Below, piece after piece: positions 11,111 through 21,611 of a stretch of 64,000 bases of DNA. The translations under genes were made by a program, and so were the position numbers. Position 1 is the first letter of the stretch; each line of letters starts with the position of its first letter. Source of the stretch: Lithobates sylvaticus (lineage: Eukaryota > Chordata > Amphibia > Anura > Ranidae); contig CM053030.1 of the NCBI GenBank assembly GCA_028564925.1, positions 372,832,945 to 372,896,944 of the forward strand. Direction: 5' to 3'. The notes under the pieces were generated by a model. The model was not told where the DNA came from. It searched no databases and worked only from the letters and a program-made list of their open reading frames with translations.

Positions 11111-12086
11111 TGTATTTGCGGACGATACTAAGCTAAGTGGGGCAATAACTTATCCGCAGGATGTAGAAACCTTGCAAGAAGATCTGAACAAATTAATGGG
11201 GTGGGCAACTACATGGCAAATGAGGTTTAATGTAGAAAAATGTAAAATAATGCATTTGGGTATCAAAAATATGAATGCAATCTATACTCTAGGGGGAGAA
11301 CCTCTGGGGGAATCTAGGATGGAAAAGGACCTGGGGGTCCTAGTAGATGATAGGCTCAGCAATGCCATGCAATGCCAAGCTGATGCTAACAAAGCAAACA
11401 GAATATTGGCATGCATTAAAAAAGGGATTAACTCCAGGGATAAAGCGATAATTCTCCCACTCTACAAGAATCTGGTCCGGCCGCACCTGGAGTATGCTGT
11501 GCAGTTCTGGGCACCAGTCCTCAGGATGGATGTACTGGAAATGAAGCGAGTAAAAAGAAGGGCAACAAAGCTAATAAAGGGTCTGGAGGACATTACAGGG
11601 GGTCCCCGAGTTACAAACTCGTTAGGGACTGCCCGCCTGTACGGAAGTCGGAAATGTTTGTAAGTTGGCCGCGCATGCGCAGACCGACAAATACGGACAT
11701 TTCTGGACATTTCTGATGTTCTGTCTAATGCCGTTCTGCACATGCGCTGCAAAATTACGGACATTTCCGAAGTTTGCAGGCATTTTCCGAGGCTCCGTAT
11801 GGCCGCGCATGCGCAGAACGGCCGGAAGACGGCGAAAAATGGCGGAGGGTCCCCGCAGCGCCTCGTTCGTAAGTAGGGGTTGTTCGTAGGTCGGGCGTTC
11901 GTAAGTCGGGGACCCCCTGTAGTTATGAAGAAAGGTTATGAGCACTGAACTTATTCTCTCTGGAGATGAGAGGGGATATGATTTCAATTTACAAATACCA
12001 TAGTGGTGACCCCACAATAGGGATACAACTTTTTTGCAGAAGGGAGTTTAACAAGACACTCATTAAAATTAGAAGAAAAGAAGTTT
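11111..12086 (+). pseudogene. CR1-like reverse transcriptase, C-terminal part
   Basis: The frame from 11111 reads VFADDTKLSG, the RT catalytic box, followed by WATTWQMRFNVEKCKIMHLG, EKDLGVLVDDRLS, and LPLYKNLVRPHLEYAVQFWAP, all standard C-terminal RT/thumb motifs of CR1 elements. The frame is open to the MITE at 11596. Removing the MITE and one TA rejoins it as EDISYEERL, after which there is a stop, then ALNLFSLEMRGDMISIYKYHSG continues in the same frame. The enzyme acted in target-primed reverse transcription; this copy lacks the endonuclease and most of the RT. Confidence 0.85.
11596..11919. mobile_element. Tigger/pogo-like MITE inside the CR1 element
   Basis: Ends are cagggggtccccgagttac and its near complement gtaagtcggggaccccctg, flanked by TA on both sides (11594-11595, 11920-11921). 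CAG termini with TA duplications are typical of Tc1/mariner-class pogo/Tigger elements. It lacks a transposase. It splits the CR1 RT frame exactly, so it is younger than the LINE. Confidence 0.7.
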
Positions 12087-12330
12087 AACCTTTAACTATG
12101 TAGAGGGTTCTTTACTGTAAGTGCGGCAAGTGTGTGTAATTTCCTTCCACAGGCAGTGGTCTCAGCGGGGGTGGCATCAATAGGTTCACAAAACTATTAG
12201 ATAAGCACCTGAATGACCGCAACATACAGGGATATATAATGTAATACTGACATATAACTACACACGTAGGTTGGACTTGATGGACTTGTGTCTTTTTAAC
12301 CTCACCTACTATGTAATTATGTAACTATGT

Positions 12331-13880
12331 AACTGTACCCAATCCATACCACACCAATACTGCAATCTATACCACACTTATTCCAAACATAGACTACACG
12401 TAAACCAAGCCTTTACTGTATTATACCAAACCTTAACTGCATCTGAATCACATCCACCTTGCACCTGGGCCCAAACTTTACCATACTTATACTGCACCTA
12501 GACTGCATTCAGGTTAACTTGGACTGTTGTTAAGTGCAGCAATACTCCTAAAGGGCCCGAATGGTAGCTGACAGAAGAACATCTCAAAGGGCCTCTTGGA
12601 ATATTTATTCTTAAGCCCCCTTTGTTCCCCTGCCCCCTCAGCTACCATCCGCCTTTTCTTTTGGACAGTGCATACTCAGCATTGCCACCATAAATGCACT
12701 CTGGCGGTTTAGTTCCAGTACCCGGTAGACTAAACTTTACTACTGCTCACTGCTGCACTTGAAGTGGCCTACTGTTTATTCTGATCTGGATGCCAAATGT
12801 CATCTCATGCCTGGTCCCTACTGTTAATCACTATGTATTCTAATTTGTGTTATTAAAATTGCTAATCCATTTTATGCTTGCCTATTTATCAACCATATTG
12901 GGAGACAATATAATAAGTTTACCTTTACTACCTGGTTTGGTGCCTGTTTTCCTTGCTATAGCACTACAGTTGGGTACTACTAATTATTACCTTCAGTGAA
13001 TTCCTGTGATATTGTTTGTTTATACACTCAACGTGGTGTGTCAGAGGGGCTGAGGTTCTTGAAAAGGTTGAGGCAAAGAACAGAGGACCCATCCTATCCA
13101 GTGGCTCCTATAGGGTAGTTCTACAGTTGAAAAGCATGAGATAATGGATGTATCCTATAAAAAATTAAAAATTCCCAACTGTGCTTATAAAATTCAGCTA
13201 AGATGCAGTCTTACCTGTGGGGCTTACTGCTGGGGTGGATTTTATGGTAATAAAAAAAAAACTAAATGTTAATATGTCTATCTAACCTCTCAGATTCTGT
13301 AGTTGCTAGGATTACAAATTGTACTAGTTTCCGTTTTCTCACCAAAAAATCTGAACTATAAGATGACTTCCTAGTCCATAAGTTGTAATTACATTACAAA
13401 ACATTTGAGAATGTTACTTGCATTTGTATGCAGTTCTATTTTATTACTTTGTAGTAAAATAGCGTTTGTGGGGACTTTTTATGTGCAGTAGATTAAAGTC
13501 TTTAAGTGTATGCACAATATTTGTCTGGAAGTGGGCGTTCATTATATCTTAATTTGAGACTAGCAGTTCTGTTTGCCAAATCATTTTAATACTTAATAAT
13601 TTCTCCTGTTAACACCCCTTACAAGCTGTTCCACTTAGTTGCCAGAGAGGTGATGTTGGAATTAATGTTCCACTAGTTCTCAGTTTTCTTGTTACGTGAA
13701 AAAAAAAACTCAATCTATCTCTAAAAATAAATTTGCCATTTTTATTTCTCCGGATTTTGTTTAAAGTAAAGTAATTACAGCATCAGAGCTCTCAGAAACT
13801 TTAAAAAGATATTGAGTTTGCTTACAAAATACACCACAAATTCACCTCAAAAGACTGATGTATAAAGAGACTTATGAATA
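12331..13880. other. Unassigned AT-rich sequence
   Basis: Immediately after the CR1 tail, 12340-12530 has loosely repeated actgcaatctataccacact-like phrases, perhaps a very degenerate tandem repeat. The rest shows no frame, terminal repeats or known family. Confidence 0.45.
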
Positions 13881-15000
13881 ATGATGAGCTAACTGAGCAA
13901 GGTTTGGATGCTAGCCGAACCCAGTGGGATATACCCCGAATATAACTCCTGAACCCCATGGAAGTCTATGGGAGCTGAATTTTGGAACTTTTTTGTGCCA
14001 ATTTTCAAGGCCAATTTGTAAGGTTTTGTTAGAAAAAAAAAAGGCATGGGTAGCTAGGCACTGCCACGTTGAACATGTGCCAATGCTATAAAACCATTAT
14101 AGCATTTAGTATGCAGTGGATCTTTTAAAGCGGTTGTATACCCCACTTTCACATTTTTACCTACAGGTAATCCTATAATAAGGCTTACCTGTGGGTAAAA
14201 TGAATGACGTCAGCAGCTGCATGCAAGGTGAATATATCCTAAACTGTACAGGTTTAGGAGATATTCACCTTGCATGCAGCTGCTGAAGTCAGCGGCGCAT
14301 ACACTCTGAAGGTCCGGCGGATTGTGCCAGAAAATCAGAGCTCCTTGCCAGAAAGAGGACTCCTGCACGCATGCGCCAGAGTGACGTCATTGCGGCTCCA
14401 GCCACTCACATCGCCGGAGCAGCTAACCCGGAAGAAATGCAGAGGGAACATGTCAGCTACCCCAGTGGTGACCAGGAGGTGATGCCAGCGCTTCATTCTA
14501 AGGTAAGTATTTCATAATTAACTAGTATGCAGTGAATTCTAGCTCATTATGCCTATGTCTTACAGGTTGTTTTTTTTTGCTCGTATACAACCACTTTAAT
14601 GTGGCTTTTCTTAAAGGTTCAGTTCACATTGTATACAAAAATAAGGCAAAAATATAGTGTGAGGCTCTACTCAAAATCTATACCAGACTCTTAGGGATTT
14701 TGAAGGGGACCCCCAAAAAAATGTCATGGGGTACCCCAAACTCCAAACCAGATCCTTAGCTAGGCATGCAGCATGGCTGGCAAGGACAGGGGGATGCAAG
14801 TGGGTGGCCCTCACATGCCTTCAACATAGGGAGGGTACCTTTCAAGGAAAGGGGGCACAGATCTTCCCTGCCTGCAAGGCACCTTTTCCCATGCTGAAGA
14901 TGGAAAGTTTCTATATCCTGGTCCGGTGGATCTGGGGGTCTGCAGGGTAGGAGACTTTTTTCAGATAGCTGGCCTTCTCCCTACAGGAATGAGAAAGGTG
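13881..15000. mobile_element. Old hAT-like repeat of the 'GATGAGCC' family, split by a MITE
   Basis: 13885-14115 (gatgagct..., ccccatggaagtctatggga) and 14640-14950 (ccagactcttagggattttg, agggaggggtacc-like text) resemble, with strong divergence, the segments at 29280-30078 and 57880-58151. The TTAA MITE at 14125-14599 lies between the two halves. Low-confidence grouping based on scattered matches. Confidence 0.35.
14125..14599. mobile_element. TTAA-flanked MITE with internal hairpin, copy 1
   Basis: Bounded by TTAA at each end, with inverted termini agcggttgtatacc and gtatacaaccact. Inside, 14211-14286 is a near-perfect hairpin (arms of about 30 bp around gcagctgcatgcaaggtgaa). A second copy at 44103-44563 shares the ends and an equivalent hairpin. 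TTAA duplications suggest piggyBac or Kolobok; not resolved. Confidence 0.65.
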
Positions 15001-15230
15001 TACATATTACCCCTTATTACTCATTCACACAGATACTATGAAAAGGTATTTTATTAAAAGAATAAAAATAAAACATTGTCCTGATCTAAATGTAATGTAA
15101 GTCACACTGTACAGCTCTGTAGATTCTAAATCAATCACAATGAACCATGCCCAGATTCCAATATGTCTCACACCCTGTAGAACCAGATCCACTAGGCCGA
15201 CATTTCTAAACTGAACTTTCCACCTCTTCT

Positions 15231-16327
15231 CGATATAGTACGTAAACTTCTGGATAAATGGCATCAAGGCCTGCACTCGTGGTTCAGCCGATGCAACATC
15301 ATAAAGATGAATATTCTACCCAAATTCCTGTACCTATTTCAGGCTCTGCCCAAGTGCCCATACATATTCCATCCGCTTATTTCAGACAAGTAACAACCCT
15401 TGTCACTAAACTCATCTGGGCTAATAAAAGGCCCTGAGGGCATCTCCTGACTCTTTCAAAACTGTATGGGGGAATTGTGGTACCAGATATCCAGAAATAC
15501 CACCAGGCCGCTCACCTAAAGTCACACTTCCTCATCTTGGACAGGTGGCCTTCCATCTCGGTTCTGATGATACCAGATGGGAGATTCGCCTTAGATTTTT
15601 GGAGAGCATTTTAACTCTATCACTTTTTCATATGCTGGGCTCCCCAGAAAAGTACAGACAGTCACCAGCTCCAATTGAGTCCCATTGCATGGATGAAGAC
15701 ACACTACCCCACACCCTCTCCACAATGTACGCCTTATTGATCTCCCCACCTGAAGAATTTAGGCTACCTGGACTCATTAAATGGGAAACAGAATTGGGGC
15801 GGTCTTTTACTCCTGCTCAAGACAAACAAATCATTCAGTTTGCCCTTAAATGATCCGTGTGCATGCACATTCAAGAATCCAATTATAAGTTCCTTACCAG
15901 ATGCTATCACACTCCATCTGTCCTAAGCTGCTTCTTTCCAGAAGCCTCAGACCGCTGCTGGAGATGCCGGAGAGAAAGGAGGATGCTCTTACACATACTC
16001 TTAGAGACTTTCTGGAAGGAAGTGCATGGACACATGCAACAGTTTATGGACTATCCAGTGCCAGAGGACCCTGCCTTCTTCCCGCTTCATTGCTCTGAAT
16101 ATCCCATTACAAGGTACAAAAAATTGGTAATACGTCATTTACTTAACGCTGCCAGGCTCTGCATCGCTCTGCGATGTAAAGAATCTGACCCTCCATCTAT
16201 CCAAATGTGGCTTAGAAAGGTTGAAGACATTAAGGAAATGGAGGCCCTAGTGCTATCTGCGCAAAACAAACATGAAAATTATAAGAAAACTTTGCTTTCC
16301 TGGAAAATATTTATATATTCAGATTAG
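15231..16327 (+). pseudogene. L1 ORF2 C-terminal remnant
   Basis: Pieces in shifting frames read LDIVRKLLDKWHQGLHSWFS, then RCNIIKMNILPKFLYLFQAL, then LYGGIVVPDIQKYHQAAHLK, characteristic of the L1 RT connection region. The last piece (15857-16327, 156 residues) contains YKFLTRCYHTPSVLSCFFPE and ASDRCWRCRRERRMLLHILL, which matches the L1 C-terminal Cys/His segment (CWRC...LLHI); the expected Trp-Cys pair after LLHI is changed (LETFW). At least two frame changes and a stop separate the pieces. Not functional. Confidence 0.75.
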
Positions 16328-16565
16328 GGCAGATCCCTGCTAGATGGTTCCACACAACCACCTTAAACATCCCACCCTGGCCAGTGTGTTTGTCTTGCTT
16401 TTTTATCCCCCCTTTTTTTTCTCATCCTCCTTACCCATCTGTTTCCTTTCTCCTCCCTTGCTTCCTTCTCCCTCCCACCTACTATATTAAAAACCTGGGT
16501 ACCCAACCTTGTGTACACTTAGTAGACTTATTCTAGTTCAAATGTTAGTGCTAGTCATCCCTGAA

Positions 16566-17601
16566 CAGCCGGGGTTGGCAACCCGTCCATTGCAGGCTAC
16601 CTATCGACTGCGGGTAGGTGACAGGTAGACCGGGAACGGGTCTCTGTCGCCGACCGCCACCTTTTCTCTCTGCCCTCAGCCTCCCTTGCCACGCCTTCGG
16701 TCCTCCTCTCTCTCCCCGCCTCCGCTGCTATCATCAGTGAACAGCAGGGACCGAGAGCCAGCACAGCTCAGGACAAAGGGCAGGGGGAGGAGCTGGCCAA
16801 GTTAACTTTTCAGGTGATTGGTTGCTAGGTCTTAAGCAACCAATCACCAGCAAAAGTCACTCTGCCAGCTTCCACCCCGCCCCCTGTCCAGACTTGTGCT
16901 GGCTCTCAGTCTCCTGGATGCTTTGGGAGGGAAGGGGGGAAAGAGGACACTACTGTGTGTGTGTGTAGGGTGGGGATGCGTGGTGCTATGGGGGCAGTGG
17001 ACACTGCTATGGGCCACCCCCATAGCAGTGCCCTCTACCACCCTTCACATCAACCCCCCAATCCCTGTATTCTGAGTGTAACACACTCATGATCCCTGCA
17101 TTTGGAACGTAATGCACTCCTGTTCCCTATATTCTGAGTGCAACGTAATCCTGATCCCTGCATTCGGAGCGCAACGCACTCCTGATCTCTGTATTCGGAG
17201 CGCATCCCACTCCTAATCTCTGCATTTTGAGCGCAACGCACTCCTAATCCATGCATTCGGAGTGCAACACATTCCTGATCCCTGCATTTGGAGCGCAACG
17301 ATCTCCTAATTCCTGCATTCTGAGTATAACGCACTACCGAACCCTGCACTCTCTTGTAATCCTTTTTTTGGTGTGCACTGCGTTTGTGATCTACATTTGG
17401 GGTTAACAATGTATCATCACCCACAGTTCACATAGGCAGTGCGTTAACATGGTGCAGGAAGCACACGCGGAACGTGCCTTTATGGCATTGCGTTCTGATG
17501 TGAACTGGACCTAACAACAGGACACTATGCCCGCTGATCTTTGACTTCATCAGTGTTGTTAAAGTAGATCTCCATCTCTCTGAGGTTGCCTACCCCTGCT
17601 G
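16566..17601. mobile_element. hAT-like element with internal minisatellite
   Basis: Ends are cagccggggttggcaac and the inverted gttgcctacccctgctg, typical CAG...CTG hAT termini. I could not find a clean 8-bp duplication. It holds a 31-bp minisatellite (17061-17350) and no transposase. A fragment of the same right end is at 52421-52484. Confidence 0.55.
17061..17350. repeat. 31-bp minisatellite, about nine degenerate units
   Basis: Units resemble tgatccctgcattcggagcg followed by caacgcactcc, with many substitutions. The open frame on the minus strand here (17050-17424) simply reflects the repeat period and is not a gene. Confidence 0.85.
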
Positions 17602-17743
17602 TACAATCTGTGATCTGAAATGTTGTACCCTTTATGCACTTGTTCTGTTTGACTAATCTTTTGCTGTTCAGAATTTGATGCGATTGGTTGGTTATCTTTT
17701 GTACCCTAAATAAAGAATTTGAAAAAAGAAAAGCGTGGCTTTA

Positions 17744-18719
17744 TGCCCCGAACACACGGTTGGAGTTTCAGACCAAAAAAGTCTGATGGGAGCTTTTCAT
17801 CGTATATTCCGACCGTGTGTATGCTCCATCTGACTTTTTCCGTTGAAAATTCAGACGGACTTAGAGAACATGTTCTAAATTTTTCAGACGGAAAAAATTT
17901 CTAGCGGAAAAAACGCTTGTCTGTATGCTGTTCCGACGCACCAAAAACCCTGCATGCTCTGAAGCAAGTACGAGACGGAAGCGATCGGTCTGGTAAAACT
18001 AGCGTTCGTAATGGAGATAGCACATTCCTCACGCTGAAATGTTTTAGTTTAATGCAGCGCATTCTCTTCTTCTTTATAATGCTAGAAGACTGAAGTTGTT
18101 TTGCTGCTGACAAACTTATTTCTTTATGATTTCTCGTGATCTCACGAATAATTTTTTATTTTTTTAAAGCCAGATCTCCATAATAATGTTTAGAATTATT
18201 TTTTATAGTCATCTTTTTTTTTTTTTTTTTTTTTTATTTCATCAAGATCTCCTTTTTTTTGGATTATTGAAAAATTATTTTCTAGTGATCTCTATAATTT
18301 TTATTTTTTTGTGTGTGTGTCAAGTTAACACAATAACATTATTATCTTGTATTTTTTAACCTCAAGGAGGTTGGTTGGTGTCCTTTGTTAATTTGACATT
18401 GTCTTTTTGAAATGTACCTGCCTACTCACAAACAAACTGTCCTTTTTGTAGAAAAACACATAGGCAGGTATTTTCAGAAAATAAAATATCCAATAGCGCG
18501 GATCGTCTCTCAACAAACTTCTACTAGCACAAGATAAACACGAAATTAGCAGAAGGATCCCAAAGGGTGGCGCAGTGGCTATTAAACTTCCTTTTTATAG
18601 TCCCGTTTGTACATCACAGCATTCTTGACAGTCGAAATTTGGTGTGATTCCATCAGAATTCTGTCGAAAAAACCTTCAGAGTTTATTCTGATGGTAAAAC
18701 CGGTCATGTGTACAGGGCA
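17744..18719. mobile_element. Longer Harbinger-like MITE relative
   Basis: Ends tgccccgaacacacggttgg and ccggtcatgtgtacagggca are inverted; flanks are TTA and TAA. Internal phrases (gctccatctgactttttccg, agacggaagcgatcggtctg) relate it to the copies at 6641 and 40574, but it is about 975 bp because of a T-rich central part (18140-18310). No transposase frame. Confidence 0.65.
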
Positions 18720-18813
18720 TAAGGTGTGTTTTTAACCACCCCCTTCCTGTTACCAATTTCTAGCTTTCGGTGCTCTCACACTTTGATTGACAATTGCTCA
18801 GTCATGCTACACT

Positions 18814-19057
18814 GTACATAGTTACATAGTTAGTCAGGTTAAAAAAAAGACATCTAGTTCAACCAAAAAAATTAAATAAAATAAAATCCCATATTCACAA
18901 TCCTTCACCCATAGTTGATCCAGAGGAAGGCGAAATACACCAGTAAAGCATGCTCCAATTTGCTACAGCAGGGGAAAAAAATTCCTTCCTGATCCCCGAG
19001 AGGCAATCGGATTCTCTCTGGATCAACTTTGTCTATATAGTACCCAGTTATATTCTA
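18814..19057 (-). mobile_element. CR1-type LINE 3' end
   Basis: On the minus strand the segment carries ggatcaac and attccttcctgatccccgag (plus-strand spelling) and ends in acatagttacatagttagtc, the reverse of a CR1 tail (ATGTAACTATGT). Only about 240 bp of 3' UTR remain; no RT. Confidence 0.7.
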
Positions 19058-19365
19058 AAAACAAAAAAAAAACTGCTTAAAAACAACCACACCAGCTTTT
19101 TGGAGAGCAGCCTGTATTTCTCCTGCGGTTACCTGTGGGTTTTTCCTTGTATCCTTAGCTATTAGTAATTCTTCCACCAGTTGTGGCTGCAATCTTTCTT
19201 GGTCTACTTGACCATGGCTTTGTATCAAAAGAGCCCTAATTTTCCACTTATTATTAAGTGATTGAACAGTACTGACTGACATATTTAAGGCTTTGGATAG
19301 CTTTTTATATCCTTTTCCATCTTTGTAAAGTTTCATTATCTTGTTATGCGTGTCTTTAGATTGTT
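19055..19365 (-). pseudogene. Tc1-like transposase, N-terminal DNA-binding part
   Basis: The minus-strand frame reads SKDTHNKIMKLYKDGKGYKK, then LSKALNMSVSTVQSLNNKWK, the first helix-turn-helix of a paired-like domain, then DTRKNPQVTAGEIQAALQKA, the second. The protein stops before the DDE domain. It could have bound the element's own terminal repeats; as it stands it is a fragment. Confidence 0.8.
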
Positions 19366-20465
19366 ATTTTCTACCTCCTCATGGTTCAGTGTCTAGCCTG
19401 CTTAGTTCATCCATGTGAGAGCTAACAAACTCATTGACTATTTATACACAGACACTAATTGTGTTTAAAAAGCCACAAATGTGGGAAATTAACCTTTAAT
19501 TGCCATTGAACCTGTATGTGCCACCTTCTGTGTCTGTAGCAAGGCAAAATATTCCAGGGTATGTAAACTTGTTCTTGTTCAATATGTTTATTGAATTTTA
19601 CAATAAAAAGAAGAATATAACATTATATTGACATGTACATAAGATTCGGAAATTAAGGAACATTGTCATACATTTGATGATACTATCTCACTTAGATAAT
19701 ACAAGAAAGATCTTAAATATATGCAAAGGAAGTTGAAAAAGAATCAAGAACAAACTTGATCCTATTATTAGAGAGTATAAGACCCTAAGAAGAAAAAAAA
19801 TTTAAATGGCGAAAAAAATAAAATTCCCTCAGTTATCTGTACATCAATTGAGTCCTGCCTCCAGACCACCCGACCACCCCAAATGGGATCAAACTGTGGA
19901 CGAGTGGGGGCATGATCTTAAGATAATTAATTATTAAATTTCAGAATAGAGGGAATGTATGACAAATCTTAGAGTGATCAAGGTAAATAGACAATATCAA
20001 CAGATTCAACAGCAACCCATAGTGGAGTTTCAATAGTGGAATGGTATTTAGGCAATTATGATAGTTGTGCTGCGTAATAATAGGAAGAAAAATTTGGTAA
20101 CCCTAATCTGCCCTTCAATTTAGTAAGGAACAATGTAGATTTAGGGATACAGGGTTTATTGGTGCCCCAAATAAATGACATAATTATTCGCTGTGTAAGA
20201 CATAATAAGTATTAAGGTATTGGAATGGGGAATTTTGGTAAAATTTACATCTTAATGGCATTAATCCGCCCAAACCAAGACAAGGAAAGAGAAGACCATT
20301 GCATCAATAAACCGGTAATTGATTTTAGAAGTGGTAAGTAGTTAGTTGAAAAAAGATCTGTTAATGAGTTTGTGATTACCAGTTAAATGGTAATGAGAAC
20401 TTAGCTTGGAGAAATTCTGCTTGTGTTAAAGAAACGGATATGTAAACTTTTTATCAGGGCCATAT
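19058..20465 (-). mobile_element. Tc1-like transposon, 5' part, split by an L1
   Basis: Contains the transposase N-terminus and part of the left terminal repeat (ccagggtatgtaaactt at 19552-19570, resumed as tatgtaaactttttatcagg at 20439-20458). The 3' half of the element is missing at the CR1 junction. The L1 at 19571-20438 split its terminal repeat. Same TIR style as 30079-31310. Confidence 0.75.
19571..20438 (-). mobile_element. L1-type LINE insertion with 11-bp target duplication
   Basis: The insert is flanked by tatgtaaactt at 19560-19570 and 20439-20449. On the minus strand it encodes L1 RT fragments (FIWGTNKPCIPKSTLFLTKL, then LGLPNFSSYYYAAQ) and ends with an AATAAA-containing 3' end (ttgtaaaattcaataaacat on the minus strand). 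5'-truncated, several stops and shifts. Younger than the Tc1 it interrupts. Confidence 0.85.
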
Positions 20466-21611
20466 GGACAATGATCGGTTTCTAGATGAACATGGCTTAC
20501 ACAACACACCTCCTGATACCATTCAGATTTAAGGCAGACATCAAAAAGAAAGGAAGGTGTGGTGGTATTTCTTTTGATCACATCTCTATAACCACTGTTG
20601 AATAAAATATTTAAGGGAAACATTATGCCCCAAGTGGTTAAAATATAAGCAGCAAATATTGGCTAAAAAAATCCATATTTGGCACAATAAAAATAATGAT
20701 ATTTTGTAATAAGTAACAAATGAAGCACAAACACGATATACAATTATACTACAGTGTAGCAGAGGTAAAAAATATCTATTTTTTTGTCCTGTTTCCCTTT
20801 TAGTACTGTTCATGTTTCATGCAGTAACAGTATTTCTCTATTCTATTTTTAACTGTACAAACATCCACTTTAGAGGAAATCTATGGTGCCAGCATACATT
20901 TTCATTTTATAACAACATTTTAATGACAAATCAAACAATAGTTATATTTGACAATACATTATAGGCTTACTTAAAAATATCCGTTCATGTTGTGAATGCA
21001 GCCTTCTGATGACCGCCTTTTCCAAAAACTTCCTGAATTCCCTGCATGCTTTGCAGCTTCTCCTCTGCTGTTTACTTTCAATTTATAAGGACTACATATT
21101 GCATGGTACCTTGCTGCTTGTAAGCAGTGATTACAGTACTGATTCCGCCTCCTGAAACTCCTCCTCTCAGCACCTTTGTAGTTCAGAAGGCAGACTCTGT
21201 GAAATGTAAGACACAGCAGTGGCTCCTCACATGGCATAGGGACTATGTGTCACAAAATTCAAGGAAATAAATGTGTGGGGATCTTCACAAAGGAAGTTTA
21301 CAAATGTTAAAATCATTCAGATTAATAGGAGTAGGGTGGAAATAAATAACCTGGTGAAAATGCTATGGTGTGTTGTGCAATGGTTGCTCTTGTACAGTAA
21401 AAGTGGCTGCAAAAGTGGAAATACACTTTTAAATTACACTAAACTCTGGGATTAAAAAAATCTATTCAAGTATTTATTCTTAAATCAAAAAAGTACCTTC
21501 TATTGCTTTTAGCCTCCTCAGGTTTTTTTTGGCTGCTATCATCCAACTTTCTGTTAGGAGGTGACTACATTTGTTCTCGATGGTTCCACTGTGTGCAGGA
21601 ATATAGCCAGC
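20466..21611. other. Unassigned AT-rich sequence
   Basis: No recognised family or credible gene. Several short open frames (for example 20586-20813 and 20971-21237 on the minus strand) have no motif I know. Confidence 0.5.

Larger units (their letters stand above)
11101..12330 (+). mobile_element. CR1-type LINE, 5'-truncated
   Basis: A non-LTR retrotransposon fragment covering the end of the reverse transcriptase and the 3' tail. The tail reads ggttggacttgatggacttg and ends in an octamer-like series of tatgtaact at 12305-12332, a typical CR1-superfamily end. A MITE sits inside at 11596-11919. A reverse-orientation tail of the same kind is at 18814-19057. Confidence 0.85.
15150..17735 (+). 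mobile_element. L1-type LINE, 5'-truncated, split by a hAT-like element
   Basis: The 3' end of an L1/Tx1-type element: RT C-terminus, zinc-knuckle region, 3' UTR, and an A-rich end (taaataaagaatttgaaaaa) at 17708-17735. A hAT-like element occupies 16566-17601 within the 3' UTR. The Harbinger-like MITE at 17744 follows directly. Confidence 0.75.

Noticed and set aside
17050-17424. Minus-strand frame rich in CVALRM/GSGLRC repeats.
   Set aside because: Translation of the 31-bp minisatellite.
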